Below are positions 18,105 through 27,271 of a stretch of DNA of 64,000 bases, piece after piece (position 1 is the first letter of the stretch; the number at the start of each line of letters is the position of its first letter). The translations under genes and the position numbers were made by a program. The notes under the pieces are model-generated. The model saw only the letters and a list, made by a program, of their open reading frames with translations. It had not been told where the DNA came from and made no database searches. The DNA lies in contig NZ_JAKRET010000006.1 in NCBI RefSeq assembly GCF_022664395.1, positions 1-64,000 of the forward strand. The letters run 5' to 3'. The stretch is from Sphingomonas lacusdianchii. GTDB lineage: Bacteria > Pseudomonadota > Alphaproteobacteria > Sphingomonadales > Sphingomonadaceae.

Positions 18105-18476
18105 TTACAGCCGCGCGACGTAGGCGGCGTATTTGTCCTCATCCATCAGTTCTTCGAGCTCGCTGTCGTCGCGCAGCGTCAGCTTGAAGAACCAGCCCTC
18201 GCCTTCGGGGTCCTCGTTGACCAGCGCAGGGTTGTCGGCCAGCGCGGCATTGCCCTCGAGGACCGTGCCCGATGCCGGGGTGTAGACGTCCGACGCGGCC
18301 TTGACCGATTCGACGACGGCGGCGTCGTCGCCCTTGGTCAGCTGCTTGCCCTCTTCGGGCACGTCCACGAACACGATGTCGCCCAGCTGCCCGGCGGCAT
18401 ATTCGGTGATGCCGACGGTCGCGACTTCACCGTCGACCTCGATCCATTCATGTTCCTGCGTGAAATAACGGCTCAT
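18105..18476 (-). CDS. gcvH: glycine cleavage system H protein (123 aa)
   Basis: Lipoyl carrier of the glycine cleavage complex. The lipoylated lysine is Lys59 in [12 protein letters not shown]. The chain begins [16 protein letters not shown] and has the standard length and acidic C-terminus. The ATG at 18476 has AAAGGGAGC upstream; the longer open frame overlaps gcvT and was rejected. Lies 14 bases after gcvT in the operon. Confidence 0.97.
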   Translation of the reverse strand: MSRYFTQEHEWIEVDGEVATVGITEYAAGQLGDIVFVDVPEEGKQLTKGDDAAVVESVKAASDVYTPASGTVLEGNAALADNPALVNEDPEGEGWFFKLTLRDDSELEELMDEDKYAAYVARL

Positions 18477-18490
18477 CCGACAAGCTCCCT

Positions 18491-19684
18491 TTAGCGGACG
18501 TAACGATGGGGGACGAAGGGCATCGGCACGACGCGTGCCGCATGCACCTTGCCACGCTGGCGCAGCATCACGGTACCAGCCTCGGCCAGCGCCGGCGGAC
18601 AATAGGCCATGGCGATCGGCGCCTGCACGCTCGGCGCGAACCCGCCCGAGGTGACGCGGCCGACGGCATTGCCATCCGCGTCGATCACCTCGGCACCCTC
18701 GCGCACCGGCTGGCGACCTTCGACGATCAGGCCGATCCGCTTCGATTCCGGTCCGGCGGCGCGCTCGGCAAGGATGCGCTCGGCACCGGGGAAGCCACCC
18801 TCTTCGCGACGGCGCTTCGACAGCGCGAAGCCGAGATCGGCGGCGACCGGCGTGGTATCGGGGCCAAGGTCGTGGCCATAGAGCGGCAACCCCGCCTCCA
18901 GCCGTAGCGAGTCGCGCGCGCCAAGGCCGATCGGCTTCACCTCCGGCTCGGCGCAGATCGCGTCGGCAAAGGCGGTGGCGGCATCCTCGGGCAGCGAAAT
19001 CTCATAGCCGTCCTCGCCGGTATAGCCCGAGCGGCTGACCCACAAAGCATGGCCGTTCCAGTCGAACGCGCCCGCGGTCATGAAGGTCAGCGCCGCGACG
19101 CCCGGCAGGAGGCGATCGAGCGCATCGACCGCCTTCGGCCCCTGCAACGCCAGCAGCGCGCGGTCGTCGAGATGGTTGAGCGTGATCTCATCGGCGAGGT
19201 GCTCGCGCAGATGGCCGATATCGTCATATTTGGTCGCGCCGTTGACGACCATGTAAAAGGCGTCCCCGCTCTCAACCTCGCCGAACGGCTGCTCGGTGCC
19301 CAGCCGCGTGACCATCAAATCGTCGAGGATGCCGCCCTGTTCGTCGAGCAGCAGCGAATAGCGCATCTTGGCGGGCTTCAGTATCTTCAGGTCGCCGGGC
19401 AGCAACGCTTCGAGCGCGGCGATCACATCCGGTCCGTGGATCAGCAACTGGCCCATATGGCTGACGTCGAACAACCCGGCGCTGTCGCGCGTCCACAGAT
19501 GCTCGGCCATGATGCCTTCATACTGGACCGGCATCGTATAGCCCGCGAACGGGACCATCCGCCCGCCCTTCGCCCGGTGCCACGCATCGAGCGGCAGGGC
19601 CTGCGGCGGCAGTTCCTCGACGGGATCGCTGCCGTCGGCGCGCAGTTCGTGGGCGGGTTCGCTGTTCGGGGCGGTATCGCTCAT
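18491..19684 (-). CDS. gcvT: glycine cleavage system aminomethyltransferase (397 aa)
   Basis: T-protein: releases ammonia from the lipoyl-bound aminomethyl group and passes the one-carbon unit to tetrahydrofolate. Folate-binding fold features include [20 protein letters not shown] near residue 40, LFDVSHMGQ near 70, and [13 protein letters not shown]. The first 35 residues are an unusually acidic extension (many Glu/Asp) before the conserved fold. ATG at 19684 follows AAGGACCT. First gene of the operon controlled by the glycine riboswitch. Confidence 0.95.
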   Translation of the reverse strand: MSDTAPNSEPAHELRADGSDPVEELPPQALPLDAWHRAKGGRMVPFAGYTMPVQYEGIMAEHLWTRDSAGLFDVSHMGQLLIHGPDVIAALEALLPGDLKILKPAKMRYSLLLDEQGGILDDLMVTRLGTEQPFGEVESGDAFYMVVNGATKYDDIGHLREHLADEITLNHLDDRALLALQGPKAVDALDRLLPGVAALTFMTAGAFDWNGHALWVSRSGYTGEDGYEISLPEDAATAFADAICAEPEVKPIGLGARDSLRLEAGLPLYGHDLGPDTTPVAADLGFALSKRRREEGGFPGAERILAERAAGPESKRIGLIVEGRQPVREGAEVIDADGNAVGRVTSGGFAPSVQAPIAMAYCPPALAEAGTVMLRQRGKVHAARVVPMPFVPHRYVR

Positions 19685-19751
19685 ATGCGCCAGGTCCTTC
19701 GTGAATCGGTTCAACGACGCCGGACGGCACGACTGTGCCGGCTCGCTCGTC

Positions 19752-19940
19752 GCCCCCTCTGTCACGGAACCTGAGAGCTTTCGCACGGACGATTGGCCCG
19801 GCTTACCCCTTCGGTGGTCCGGCCGTTACGGCCGCGACGCTTTCCAGAGTATCTTGTGCCACCGCGCGGTCCCTGTTGCCTGAGAGATTCCGGGGCGGTT
19901 GCTCCTTCGGCGGCGGACTGCTCCGCACTCTCCCGCGCAT
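19752..19940 (-). promoter_or_regulatory. tandem glycine riboswitch upstream of gcvT
   Basis: Two aptamers are read on the minus strand. The first (about 19938-19860) has GGGAGAGTGCGG, then GCCGAAGGAGCAA, then AATCTCTCAGGCAACAGGGACC. The second (about 19852-19753) has ACTCTGGAAAGC, then ACCGAAGGGGTAAGC, then AAAGCTCTCAGGTTCCGTGACAGAGGGGG, split here only for reading. These are the conserved cores of the glycine aptamer. The roughly 70 bases to the gcvT start must hold the expression platform. Glycine binding normally turns on gcv expression. Confidence 0.96.
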
Positions 19941-20056
19941 GGCGTCGGCTGTAAGCCTGTCGATGGCGAAAGCTCTGGCTCGGGGGCCGGGATTAGTCAA
20001 TCGGGAAAGCGGGGATGGTGCGCTATCGGCACCCGGCGTGTCAGACCTTTACCCCC

Positions 20057-20150
20057 GTCATTCCCGCGCAGGCGGGAATCCATAGACGCAACGGCAGCGA
20101 CTTTTACCGCGACGTCAGCGTGTATGGGTTCCCGCCGGCGCGGGAACGAC
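20057..20150. repeat. nested palindromic repeat, family A
   Basis: Left end GTCATTCCCGCGCAGGCGGG and right end CCCGCCGGCGCGGGAACGAC, each a local hairpin and complementary to one another, enclosing CATAGACGCAACGG. The same left module with CATAGACGCAACG occurs at 45419-45498. The rest of 19985-20182 holds nothing else that I can name. Confidence 0.75.
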
Positions 20151-20182
20151 GAAGGCGAAGCGGCGGCCCGCCCGTGCGGAAT

Positions 20183-20833
20183 TCACCGCGTAACGTTGTA
20201 CTTCAGCTGCTCGTCGGTCAGCTGGAAGCCGACCAGTGCTTCGAAGGTCGCGGCGAGTACCGCCTGCCGCACCGCCGGATCGGACAGCGGGTCGACCGCC
20301 GCGTCCTGATCCCCGGGCTTGCGCCGGCGGTTGATCTGGTTGCGGGTCTCCTGCGGCAGCGTCGCGGCGGCGCGGTCGACGATCGCGCTCCCCTGCCCCT
20401 GCGCCTGCGCGCGCGCCTGCCCATCGGCGAAGTTCAGCGTCACCTGCCCCACCCGCTTCGACACGACCTGCGTGCCGCCGCGCACGACCGAGACGAAATA
20501 GGGCAGCGTCACCGTCCGCGCGCCCTGCGTATTGTTGCGGCGTGCCTGCACGTCGAAGGTCAGCGTGCTGTTGATGGTGTCGGTGCCCTCGGCGCAGTTG
20601 GCGCGCACATTGGTCAGCGTCGCGACGACGTCGATCGCCTTCGCCTCGCGGCTGGCGGGCGGGTCGAACAGGGTGATGTCACCGGTCCCCGCCGGTATGC
20701 CCGCCACCGGACAGGCCGATCGCACCGCCGAAATGCCGACGCCCTGCGTCACGTCGAGTTCGCCGGTGCGCTTGCATCCGCTCAAGGCCAGGACGGCGAC
20801 GGCGGCGATGGCGGCAGTTTTGCGGAGGGTCAC
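20183..20833 (-). CDS. predicted lipoprotein, hypothetical (216 aa)
   Basis: Short basic start, then a hydrophobic stretch and lipobox LSGC with Cys20, so a lipid-anchored periplasmic protein. The body is rich in beta-type segments (NSTLTFDVQARRNN, RTVTLPYFVSVVRGGTQVV), and the C-terminal part mentions LVGFQLTDEQLKYNV. A GTG at 20833 is used, since it gives a normal signal peptide and the only ATG lies further upstream at 20887. Conserved in appearance, function unknown. Divergent from ispH. Confidence 0.75.
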   Translation of the reverse strand: MTLRKTAAIAAVAVLALSGCKRTGELDVTQGVGISAVRSACPVAGIPAGTGDITLFDPPASREAKAIDVVATLTNVRANCAEGTDTINSTLTFDVQARRNNTQGARTVTLPYFVSVVRGGTQVVSKRVGQVTLNFADGQARAQAQGQGSAIVDRAAATLPQETRNQINRRRKPGDQDAAVDPLSDPAVRQAVLAATFEALVGFQLTDEQLKYNVTR

Positions 20834-21013
20834 GGGAACACGATACCTTATGCACGGGTGCGGCGATGCCGCGCCTCCTGATCGCACGCTTCATAGGAAC
20901 CGGCTTTCGCGCGCGCAAGCAATCGAGTCGCTTTCGAGGTGGGCAACACCAGCCCGCTCCTCAAACCGCGCACGGCTTGGCGTGCCTTCAAACAAGCTGT
21001 AAGCGCTTGGGCT

Positions 21014-21967
21014 ATGACCGACACCCACCGCCCCGTCATCGAACTGCTGATCGCGGCCCCGCGCGGCTTCTGCGCCGGCGTCGACCGCGCCATCCAGATC
21101 GTCGAGCTGGCGATCCAGAAGCACGGCGCCCCGGTCTATGTCCGGCATGAGATCGTCCACAACAAGTTCGTGGTCGACTCGCTGCGTGCCAAGGGCGCGG
21201 TGTTCGTCGAGGAACTGGATCAGGTGCCCGACGGCGTGCCGGTCGTCTTCTCCGCGCACGGCGTGCCCAAGTCGGTGCCTGCCGCGGCCAGCCAGCGCGG
21301 GCTCGAATATCTCGATGCGACATGCCCGCTGGTATCGAAGGTCCATCGTCAGGCCGAACGGCTGGTGGCCAGCGGCCGCCACATCCTGTTCGTCGGCCAT
21401 GCCGGCCACCCGGAGGTGATCGGCACCTTCGGACAGGTTCCGCCAGGCCAGATGACGCTGATCGAGACGGTCGAGGATGTCGCCGCGCTCCAGCCCGAAG
21501 ACCCCGACAACCTCGCCTTCCTGACCCAGACGACGCTGTCGGTCGACGATACCCGCGCCATCGTCGAGGCGACGATCGCCCGTTTCCCGACCATCGTCGC
21601 GCCCAAGGCCGACGATATCTGCTATGCCACGTCGAACCGGCAGAATGCGGTGAAGGCGATCGCGCAGAGCTGCGACATGATGCTGGTGATCGGCGCGCCC
21701 AATTCGTCCAACTCGGTCCGCTTGGTCGAGGTCGCCGAGCGCGAGGGCACCCGTGCGCGCTTGATTCAGCGCGCCGCCGAGCTCGATTTCGCATGGCTCG
21801 AAGGAGTCGGCACGCTCGGCATCACCGCCGGTGCCTCCGCCCCCGAAATCCTCGTCCGCGAACTGGTCGACCGCATCGCCGAGCGGTTCGAGGTCAGCGA
21901 GCGCGAGGTCGAGATGACGCGCGAGACGATCGCGTTCAAACTGCCGCGCGGTCTCGAAGCCGCCTGA
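21014..21967 (+). CDS. ispH: 4-hydroxy-3-methylbut-2-enyl diphosphate reductase (317 aa)
   Basis: Last step of the MEP isoprenoid pathway, making IPP and DMAPP with an iron-sulphur cluster. The three cluster cysteines are Cys20 ([10 protein letters not shown]), Cys104 ([11 protein letters not shown]) and Cys203 ([10 protein letters not shown]). Substrate-binding motifs [13 protein letters not shown] and GAPNSSNS are intact. ATG at 21014 gives the normal N-terminus. Its stop overlaps the thrB start (TGATG), so translation is coupled. Confidence 0.97.
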   Translation: MTDTHRPVIELLIAAPRGFCAGVDRAIQIVELAIQKHGAPVYVRHEIVHNKFVVDSLRAKGAVFVEELDQVPDGVPVVFSAHGVPKSVPAAASQRGLEYLDATCPLVSKVHRQAERLVASGRHILFVGHAGHPEVIGTFGQVPPGQMTLIETVEDVAALQPEDPDNLAFLTQTTLSVDDTRAIVEATIARFPTIVAPKADDICYATSNRQNAVKAIAQSCDMMLVIGAPNSSNSVRLVEVAEREGTRARLIQRAAELDFAWLEGVGTLGITAGASAPEILVRELVDRIAERFEVSEREVEMTRETIAFKLPRGLEAA

Positions 21968-22920
21968 TGGCCGTCTATACGCAGGTGTCGGCGGAGGCGC
22001 TCGCGCGCTTCCTGTCTGCTTACGACCATGGCGAACTGATCTCGGCCAAGGGCATTGCCGAAGGGGTCGAGAACAGCAACTATCTGGTCGATACCACCAC
22101 CGGCCGCTTCATCCTGACGCTGTACGAGAAGCGGGTAAATCTCGCCGACCTCCCCTTCTTCTTCGCGATGACCGACGCGTTGGCGGACGCGGGCAATCCC
22201 GTGCCCCGCGCGCTGCCCGATCGCGCGGGACAGGTGATCCAGACGCTGGAGGGGCGCCCCGCCTGTCTGATCGAGTTCCTGTCGGGCGTGTCGGTCAGCC
22301 ATCCGACCGTCGAACAGGCGCACGCTGCAGGGGCCGCGCTTGGCGCGCTGCACCGCAGCCTGACCGGCTTTGCACCGACGCGCGCCAATTCGATGGGCGT
22401 CGCTGCGTGGCCGAAACTGTTTGCCGACTGTGCCCCCCAACTCGATTCGATCCAGACGGGCCTGCGCGCACGGGTGGGGTCGGCGCTCAACGCGGTCGTC
22501 GCGGCATGGCCCACCGGCCTGCCGACCGGCGCGATCCATGCCGATCTCTTTCCCGACAATGTCCTGATGCTCGGTGACCGCGTCACCGGGCTGATCGACT
22601 TCTATTTCGCCTGCACCGACATCACCGCCTATGACGTCGCGATCACCCATTCGGCATGGAGCTTCGACGCGAAGGGCGAACCGCTCGATCCCGCGATCGG
22701 CCAGGCGCTGCTGGCGGGGTACCGGACGCAGGCGACGCTCTCCGACACGGAGGTCGCCGCGCTGCCGCTGCTTGCCAAGGGTGCCTGTATCCGCTTCCTG
22801 CTGACCCGCGCATGGGACTGGATCAACACGCCCGCCGACGCGCTGGTGACGCGCAAGGACCCGCTTGCCTATCTGCGTCGGCTCGACTGGTACGACGCGA
22901 ACCCGACCGCCTTCGCATGA
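21967..22920 (+). CDS. thrB: homoserine kinase, aminoglycoside-phosphotransferase-fold type (317 aa)
   Basis: Phosphorylates homoserine in threonine synthesis. This is the ThrB class with an APH-like kinase fold found in alphaproteobacteria, not the GHMP class. It shows [16 protein letters not shown] at the N-terminus, the catalytic loop [11 protein letters not shown] and the metal-binding LIDFYFAC. It overlaps ispH by one base and rnhA by four (ATGA), placing it in the middle of a tight operon. Confidence 0.95.
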   Translation: MAVYTQVSAEALARFLSAYDHGELISAKGIAEGVENSNYLVDTTTGRFILTLYEKRVNLADLPFFFAMTDALADAGNPVPRALPDRAGQVIQTLEGRPACLIEFLSGVSVSHPTVEQAHAAGAALGALHRSLTGFAPTRANSMGVAAWPKLFADCAPQLDSIQTGLRARVGSALNAVVAAWPTGLPTGAIHADLFPDNVLMLGDRVTGLIDFYFACTDITAYDVAITHSAWSFDAKGEPLDPAIGQALLAGYRTQATLSDTEVAALPLLAKGACIRFLLTRAWDWINTPADALVTRKDPLAYLRRLDWYDANPTAFA

Positions 22921-23369
22921 CCGACACCCCCGAACTCCCCCGCGTCGAAATCGCGACCGATGGCGCGTGCAAGGGCAATCCCGGGCGCGGCGGCTGGGGC
23001 GCAGTGCTGCGCGCAGCCGACGGCCGCGAACGCGAATTGTCGGGCGGGGAAAAGGTCACCACCAATAACCGCATGGAATTGATGGCCGCGATCGAAGGGC
23101 TCAAGGCCCTCAAGCGCCCGTGCCGCGTGATCCTGTCGACCGACAGCCGCTATGTCATGGACGGCCTGACCAAATGGATCAAAGGCTGGCAGAAGAATGG
23201 CTGGAAGACCGCCGCCAAACAGCCGGTCAAGAACGCCGAATTGTGGCAGGAACTGCTTTCCGCCGCCAAGCCCCACCGCATCGAATGGGTGTGGGTCAAG
23301 GGCCATGCCGGCCACCCCGATAACGAGCGCGCCGACCGGCTCGCCAGCGACGCGGCCTTAGCGCAATGA
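22917..23369 (+). CDS. rnhA: ribonuclease HI (150 aa)
   Basis: Cleaves the RNA strand of RNA-DNA hybrids. The four catalytic acids are Asp15 ([11 protein letters not shown]), Glu54 (NNRMELMAA), Asp76 (LSTDSRYV) and Asp140 (NERAD), with His130 in GHAGH. The length is standard. It overlaps both neighbours by four bases, so it should be translated with them. Confidence 0.97.
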   Translation: MTDTPELPRVEIATDGACKGNPGRGGWGAVLRAADGRERELSGGEKVTTNNRMELMAAIEGLKALKRPCRVILSTDSRYVMDGLTKWIKGWQKNGWKTAAKQPVKNAELWQELLSAAKPHRIEWVWVKGHAGHPDNERADRLASDAALAQ

Positions 23370-24031
23370 TCCCACGCGTCCTGATCGACACCGCGCAGGT
23401 GCCCGGCGACAATGTCGAACTGCGCCTCGTCCAGCGCGGCGACGATTTCATGATCGTCCTCGACCGCAACGAATTGATGAGCAGCCGCATGTCGGCGTCG
23501 GAGGAGGCGCTGGCCGATCTCGGCTGCGCGCATCTGAAGGGACGGAAAGGCGCACGCGTGCTGATCGGCGGCCTCGGCATGGGCTTTACCCTGCGCCGGG
23601 CGTTGAAGATACTGCCCGCCGATGCCGAAGTCGCCGTCGCCGAACTGGTCCCCAAGATCGTCGAATGGGCGCGAGGCCCCTTGGCGCACATCTTCGACGG
23701 CTGTCTCGACGACCCGCGCGTGCGGATCGCGGTGGGCGACGTGGCGTGGGCGATCGAGGATGGCGGCTGGGATGCGATCCTGCTCGACGTCGACAACGGT
23801 CCCGACGGGCTGACCCATGCCGGCAACGACAAGCTCTATTCGGCGCGTGGGTTGCAGGTCACGCAGCGTTCGCTCCGGGCCGGTGGCGTGCTGGCGATCT
23901 GGTCGGCCTATGCCGATGCGGCGTTCACCAAGCGGTTGAAGGACAGCGGCTATGCGGTGGACGAACAGGTCGTGCGGGCGCGGGGGACCAAGGGCGCGCG
24001 GCATGTGATCTGGTTGGCCGGGCGGCGGTAG
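23366..24031 (+). CDS. spermidine synthase-like methyltransferase-fold protein (221 aa)
   Basis: SAM-binding Rossmann protein resembling the C-terminal half of spermidine synthase. It has the glycine loop [16 protein letters not shown] near residues 66-80, the acidic [15 protein letters not shown] strand, and the [13 protein letters not shown] segment that carries the family aspartates. It lacks the N-terminal beta domain of true SpeE, so a polyamine role is uncertain and it may be a general methyltransferase-like protein. Overlaps rnhA by four bases; last gene of the operon. Confidence 0.8.
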   Translation: MIPRVLIDTAQVPGDNVELRLVQRGDDFMIVLDRNELMSSRMSASEEALADLGCAHLKGRKGARVLIGGLGMGFTLRRALKILPADAEVAVAELVPKIVEWARGPLAHIFDGCLDDPRVRIAVGDVAWAIEDGGWDAILLDVDNGPDGLTHAGNDKLYSARGLQVTQRSLRAGGVLAIWSAYADAAFTKRLKDSGYAVDEQVVRARGTKGARHVIWLAGRR

Positions 24032-24052
24032 AAGCTTTCTCTACCACACCAA

Positions 24053-24154
24053 ATTCCGTTCGGTCCGAGCCTGTTGAGAACCCGCCTGTCCCAGGCAACC
24101 CGTTCTCGACAGACGCTTCTCGACAAGCTCGAAGCTGCTCGAACCGAACGGAAT
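24053..24154. repeat. palindromic repeat with terminal inverted ends (ATTCCGTTCGGT)
   Basis: Ends ATTCCGTTCGGT and ACCGAACGGAAT are exact inverted repeats 78 bases apart. Between them lie an inner inverted pair (GCCTG-TCCCAGGC) and TTCTCGACAAGCTCGAAGC, related to the family C core TTCTCGACAAGCTCGAACC. Confidence 0.75.
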
Positions 24155-24178
24155 GGGTTGAGGTAGCGACACCCTCAC

Positions 24179-24292
24179 CCGTTCGTGCTGAGTATAGACT
24201 AAGCGAAGTCGAAGGCCCGTATCGAAGCACCGACCCCACACCGTCCTTCGATACGCCCTTTCGACAGCTCAATGGTTACTGAGGACGAACGG
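24179..24292. repeat. second palindromic repeat (CCGTTCGTGCTGAG ends)
   Basis: CCGTTCGTGCTGAG at the left and CTGAGGACGAACGG at the right pair at 12 of 14 positions. Inside, GTCGAAGGCCCGTATCGAAG and CTTCGATACGCCCTTTCGAC pair again, giving a long nested hairpin. It follows the previous repeat in the same gap after the rnhA operon and could serve as its transcription end. Confidence 0.7.
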
Positions 24293-24311
24293 ACCGCACC
24301 GCAAAAACAGA

Positions 24312-24455
24312 TCACTCGTCCGTCCGTATCTTCACCTTGTTCGGCAAGTCCTTCCCCTTGGTCCGCCGCGAAGGCACCTGCACCGGGTTCTTCTTCTTCC
24401 AGTCCCCCCAGCGCTTCGGGCCTTCGGGGGTATCGATGATCGTATCGTCGTCCAT
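24312..24455 (-). CDS. small basic protein, hypothetical (47 aa)
   Basis: Short frame starting MDDDTIIDTPEGPKRWGDWKK and ending VKIRTDE, rich in lysine and acidic residues with a GPKRWGDW core. It lies 71 bases after the aldehyde dehydrogenase stop on the same strand. The sequence looks like a real small conserved protein, but no function is known to me. The upstream extension of the frame overlaps the dehydrogenase gene and was rejected. Confidence 0.65.
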   Translation of the reverse strand: MDDDTIIDTPEGPKRWGDWKKKNPVQVPSRRTKGKDLPNKVKIRTDE

Positions 24456-24526
24456 CACGCTATCCAAAACGAAAAGGGGCGGCGGATCAACGACCCGCCG
24501 CCCCGTTCTTTCCAGCTCGGAAACGA

Positions 24527-26104
24527 TCAGCCGACCGTCCACGCCCCGTCGATCCGTGCCAGCGCGCCCTGCTGGTTCCCTTCGCGCAGGGTTTCCGGCA
24601 GCAGCGCTTCCGGGAAGTCCTGATACGACACCGGCCGCAGGAAGCGGTGGATGGCGAGCGTGCCGACCGAGGTCGTGCGCCCGTCCGACGTCGCCGGGAA
24701 CGGCCCGCCATGGACCATCGCATGGCCCACTTCGACGCCGGTCGGCCAGCCATTGCACAGGATGCGGCCGACGGTGCGTTCCAGCACCGGGATCAGCTTG
24801 CGCGCATCCTCATAATCGCCCTCGTCGATCTGCAGCGTCGCGGTCAGCTGCCCTTCCAGCTTCGACAGCACCTCGACCAGTTCGTCGGCGCTCGCGCACT
24901 TCACGACCATCGACGACATGCCGAACACTTCGTGCGCATGCGCCGGATCGGCGATGAAGTCCTTGCCCGACACGGCGAAGATCGCCGCGCGGCCACGGGT
25001 CGGGCCTTCCGGTGCCTGACCTTCGCCGACCAGCGTCACCGCCGGGCTCGACGCCAGCTTGGCGCGGCCTTCCTCGAACGCCTTGTGGATGCCGTCGCTC
25101 AGCATCACCTGTGCCGGCGTGCCGAGCAGCGCGTCACCCGCGATGTCGAGGAACGCGTCGAGTTCCGGCCCGTCGATGCCGAGCACCAGGCCCGGATTGG
25201 TGCAGAACTGGCCCGCACCCATGCTGAGCGACCCGACATAGCCCTTGGCCAATGCTTCGCCGCGGTTCTTGAGCGCCTCGGGCATCAGCACGACCGGGTT
25301 GATCGAGGACATCTCGGCATAGACCGGGATCGGCTGCGGGCGTTCCTGCGCGACCTTCATCAGCGCGGTGCCGCCGCTGCGCGAGCCGGTGAAGCCGACC
25401 GCCTGCACCCGCGGATCGGCGACCAGCGTCGTGCCGATCACCTGGCCCGACCCCGACACCATCGAGAACACGCCATCGGGCATGCCGGTCTTTTCCGCCG
25501 CGCGGATGATCGCCAGCGCGACCAGTTCGGCGGTGCCCGGATGCGCCTGATGCGCCTTCACGATCACCGGACAGCCGGCCGCCAGTGCCGACGCGGTGTC
25601 ACCACCGGCGGTCGAGAAGGCGAGCGGGAAGTTCGACGCGCCGAACACCACCACCGGGCCGACCGGAATGGTGCGCAGCCGCAGGTCGGGCTTGGGCACC
25701 GGGGCACGCGCCGGGTCGGCATGATCGATGCGCAGCTGCTGCCACGCGCCGTCGCGCACTTCCTTGGCGAACAGGCGGAGCTGGCCACAGGTACGGCCAC
25801 GCTCGCCGGTCAGGCGCGCGGTCGGCAGGCCGGTTTCGCGGCTGCCACGTTCGATCAGCTCGTCGCCCAGCGCCTCGATCTCGTCGGCGATCGCGTCGAG
25901 GAAGCCGGCACGCGCTTCGAGCGGCAGCGCGGCATAGATCGGGAACGCTTCGGCCGCGCGGGCGCAGGCCTCTTCCGCGTCTTCCTTGGTACCCTTCGAA
26001 AAACCTTCGCCGAACAGCGCGCCGGTCGCGGGGTCATAGGCCTGGAACAGATCGTCGCGGGCAACCCGCTTGGATCCCAGGAACAGTTCGCCGGTGATCG
26101 TCAT
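24527..26104 (-). CDS. aldehyde dehydrogenase, 2,5-dioxovalerate / alpha-ketoglutarate semialdehyde type (525 aa)
   Basis: NAD(P)-dependent dehydrogenase whose closest recognisable relatives oxidise 2,5-dioxopentanoate to 2-oxoglutarate in pentose, glucarate or hydroxyproline breakdown. It has a VVVFGASNFPLAFS nucleotide-fold region, the general-base glutamate in PVYAEMSSINPVV, and the catalytic cysteine in GQFCTNPG. AGAGG is only directly adjacent to the ATG at 26110 but correctly spaced for the ATG at 26104, so the latter is chosen. Two LacI-type operator-like sites lie just upstream, which supports a sugar-acid catabolic role. Confidence 0.88.
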   Translation of the reverse strand: MTITGELFLGSKRVARDDLFQAYDPATGALFGEGFSKGTKEDAEEACARAAEAFPIYAALPLEARAGFLDAIADEIEALGDELIERGSRETGLPTARLTGERGRTCGQLRLFAKEVRDGAWQQLRIDHADPARAPVPKPDLRLRTIPVGPVVVFGASNFPLAFSTAGGDTASALAAGCPVIVKAHQAHPGTAELVALAIIRAAEKTGMPDGVFSMVSGSGQVIGTTLVADPRVQAVGFTGSRSGGTALMKVAQERPQPIPVYAEMSSINPVVLMPEALKNRGEALAKGYVGSLSMGAGQFCTNPGLVLGIDGPELDAFLDIAGDALLGTPAQVMLSDGIHKAFEEGRAKLASSPAVTLVGEGQAPEGPTRGRAAIFAVSGKDFIADPAHAHEVFGMSSMVVKCASADELVEVLSKLEGQLTATLQIDEGDYEDARKLIPVLERTVGRILCNGWPTGVEVGHAMVHGGPFPATSDGRTTSVGTLAIHRFLRPVSYQDFPEALLPETLREGNQQGALARIDGAWTVG

Positions 26105-26120
26105 GTGCATCCTCTTGGGC

Positions 26121-26162
26121 TGATAGCGTTGGCGCGGGAGATAGGGATTGATAGCGCTAACG
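26121..26162. promoter_or_regulatory. two LacI-family-like operator sites upstream of the aldehyde dehydrogenase
   Basis: TGATAGCGTTGGCG at 26121-26134 and TGATAGCGCTAACG at 26149-26162 share TGATAGCG, 28 bases apart. The second contains the TTAGCGCTA palindrome seen in operators of many LacI/GalR-type sugar regulators. No regulator gene is in the window. Confidence 0.5.
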
Positions 26163-26179
26163 TAAAGGCGACTCGCATA

Positions 26180-27271
26180 TTACTCCGACAATCTATGCGG
26201 CGAATAAGCGGCCGGGTCGACCCCTTGCGGCACATTGCCGCGTCCGAGCAGCGCCGCGCAAAGCTGCGCGGCGGCGGGCGCGGTCTGAATGCCGAAGCCG
26301 CCCTGCCCTGCGCACCAGAAAAAGCCGGGAATGTCCCTGTCGAAGCCATAGACCGGCAACCGGTCGGGCGCGAAGCTGCGCAAGCCGGCCCAGCGCCGTT
26401 CGACCGCCTCGACCCGCCAGTCGACCGCTGCCTCGAACCGGTCGATCGCCAGTGCGACGTCGATCTCTTCGGGTGCGACGTCGTGCGGACGGTCGGGCGT
26501 CTCGTCGTGCGGCGACAACCAAAGTCGCCCGCCCGGCTCGGGCTTGAAATAAAAACCGCCCGCCGCGTCGATCACCAGCGGCAGGTCCGGCGATGCCGGC
26601 GGATCGACCCGCACCTGCACCACCGTCCGGCGATAGGGCCGGATGCCCAGCGGCACCGCCCCGAACAACGCGGCAACCTCGTCCGCCCATGCCCCTGCGG
26701 CGTTGACAACGATATCGGAAATGATCGCGCCCGCCGCCGTGTCGAGTTCCCAGCCGTCCCCGGTCCTCCGCGTCCCGGTCAGCCGCGCATCGCACCGTAG
26801 CTTCACGCCACCGCGCCGCGCCTTGGCAAGATAGGCGGCGTGCAACGCGCCGACATCGATATCGGCGCAGCCCGGCGACCATAGCCCATGCCACAGGCCG
26901 CGCAGTCCCGGCACCACGCCGTGCGGATCGCGCCGCTCGATCGGCACGCCGCTGTTCGCGAAATCCTGCGCCAGAGCGTCCAGCACCGCCGGATCGCGCG
27001 CCAGCAGCAACTCGCCCCGCGTTCGCAGGAAACTCCGTTCGGCGAAATCGGCGGGCGGGGCGTGCAGCAGCGGCCCCGATGCGGTCGTCAGCGGCTGGAC
27101 CAGCGGCCCGCCATAGGTTTCCGACCAGAATGCCGCCGAACGTCCGGTCGCGTGATAACCCGGCTGTGCCTCCGCCTCCAGCAACACCACATCGTCGTGC
27201 GGCGCCAGTTCGGCAGCAAGGCTCGCTCCCGCCATCCCCGCGCCGATGATCGCCACCCGCCGCCGCGTCAT
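26180..27271 (-). CDS. FAD-dependent D-amino-acid oxidase-like oxidoreductase (363 aa)
   Basis: DAO-family flavoenzyme. The FAD-binding motif is at the extreme N-terminus (RVAIIGAGMAGASLAAELA, Gly10/12/15), and residue 32 ends the second strand. The substrate domain contains GGFYFKPEPGGRLWLSP, and the C-terminal GQGGFGIQTAPAAAQLCAALL closes the FAD site. Exact substrate unknown; glycine, sarcosine or D-amino acids are usual for the family. The ATG overlaps the stop of the preceding hydrolase gene by four bases, so the two are coupled. Confidence 0.87.
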   Translation of the reverse strand: MTRRRVAIIGAGMAGASLAAELAPHDDVVLLEAEAQPGYHATGRSAAFWSETYGGPLVQPLTTASGPLLHAPPADFAERSFLRTRGELLLARDPAVLDALAQDFANSGVPIERRDPHGVVPGLRGLWHGLWSPGCADIDVGALHAAYLAKARRGGVKLRCDARLTGTRRTGDGWELDTAAGAIISDIVVNAAGAWADEVAALFGAVPLGIRPYRRTVVQVRVDPPASPDLPLVIDAAGGFYFKPEPGGRLWLSPHDETPDRPHDVAPEEIDVALAIDRFEAAVDWRVEAVERRWAGLRSFAPDRLPVYGFDRDIPGFFWCAGQGGFGIQTAPAAAQLCAALLGRGNVPQGVDPAAYSPHRLSE

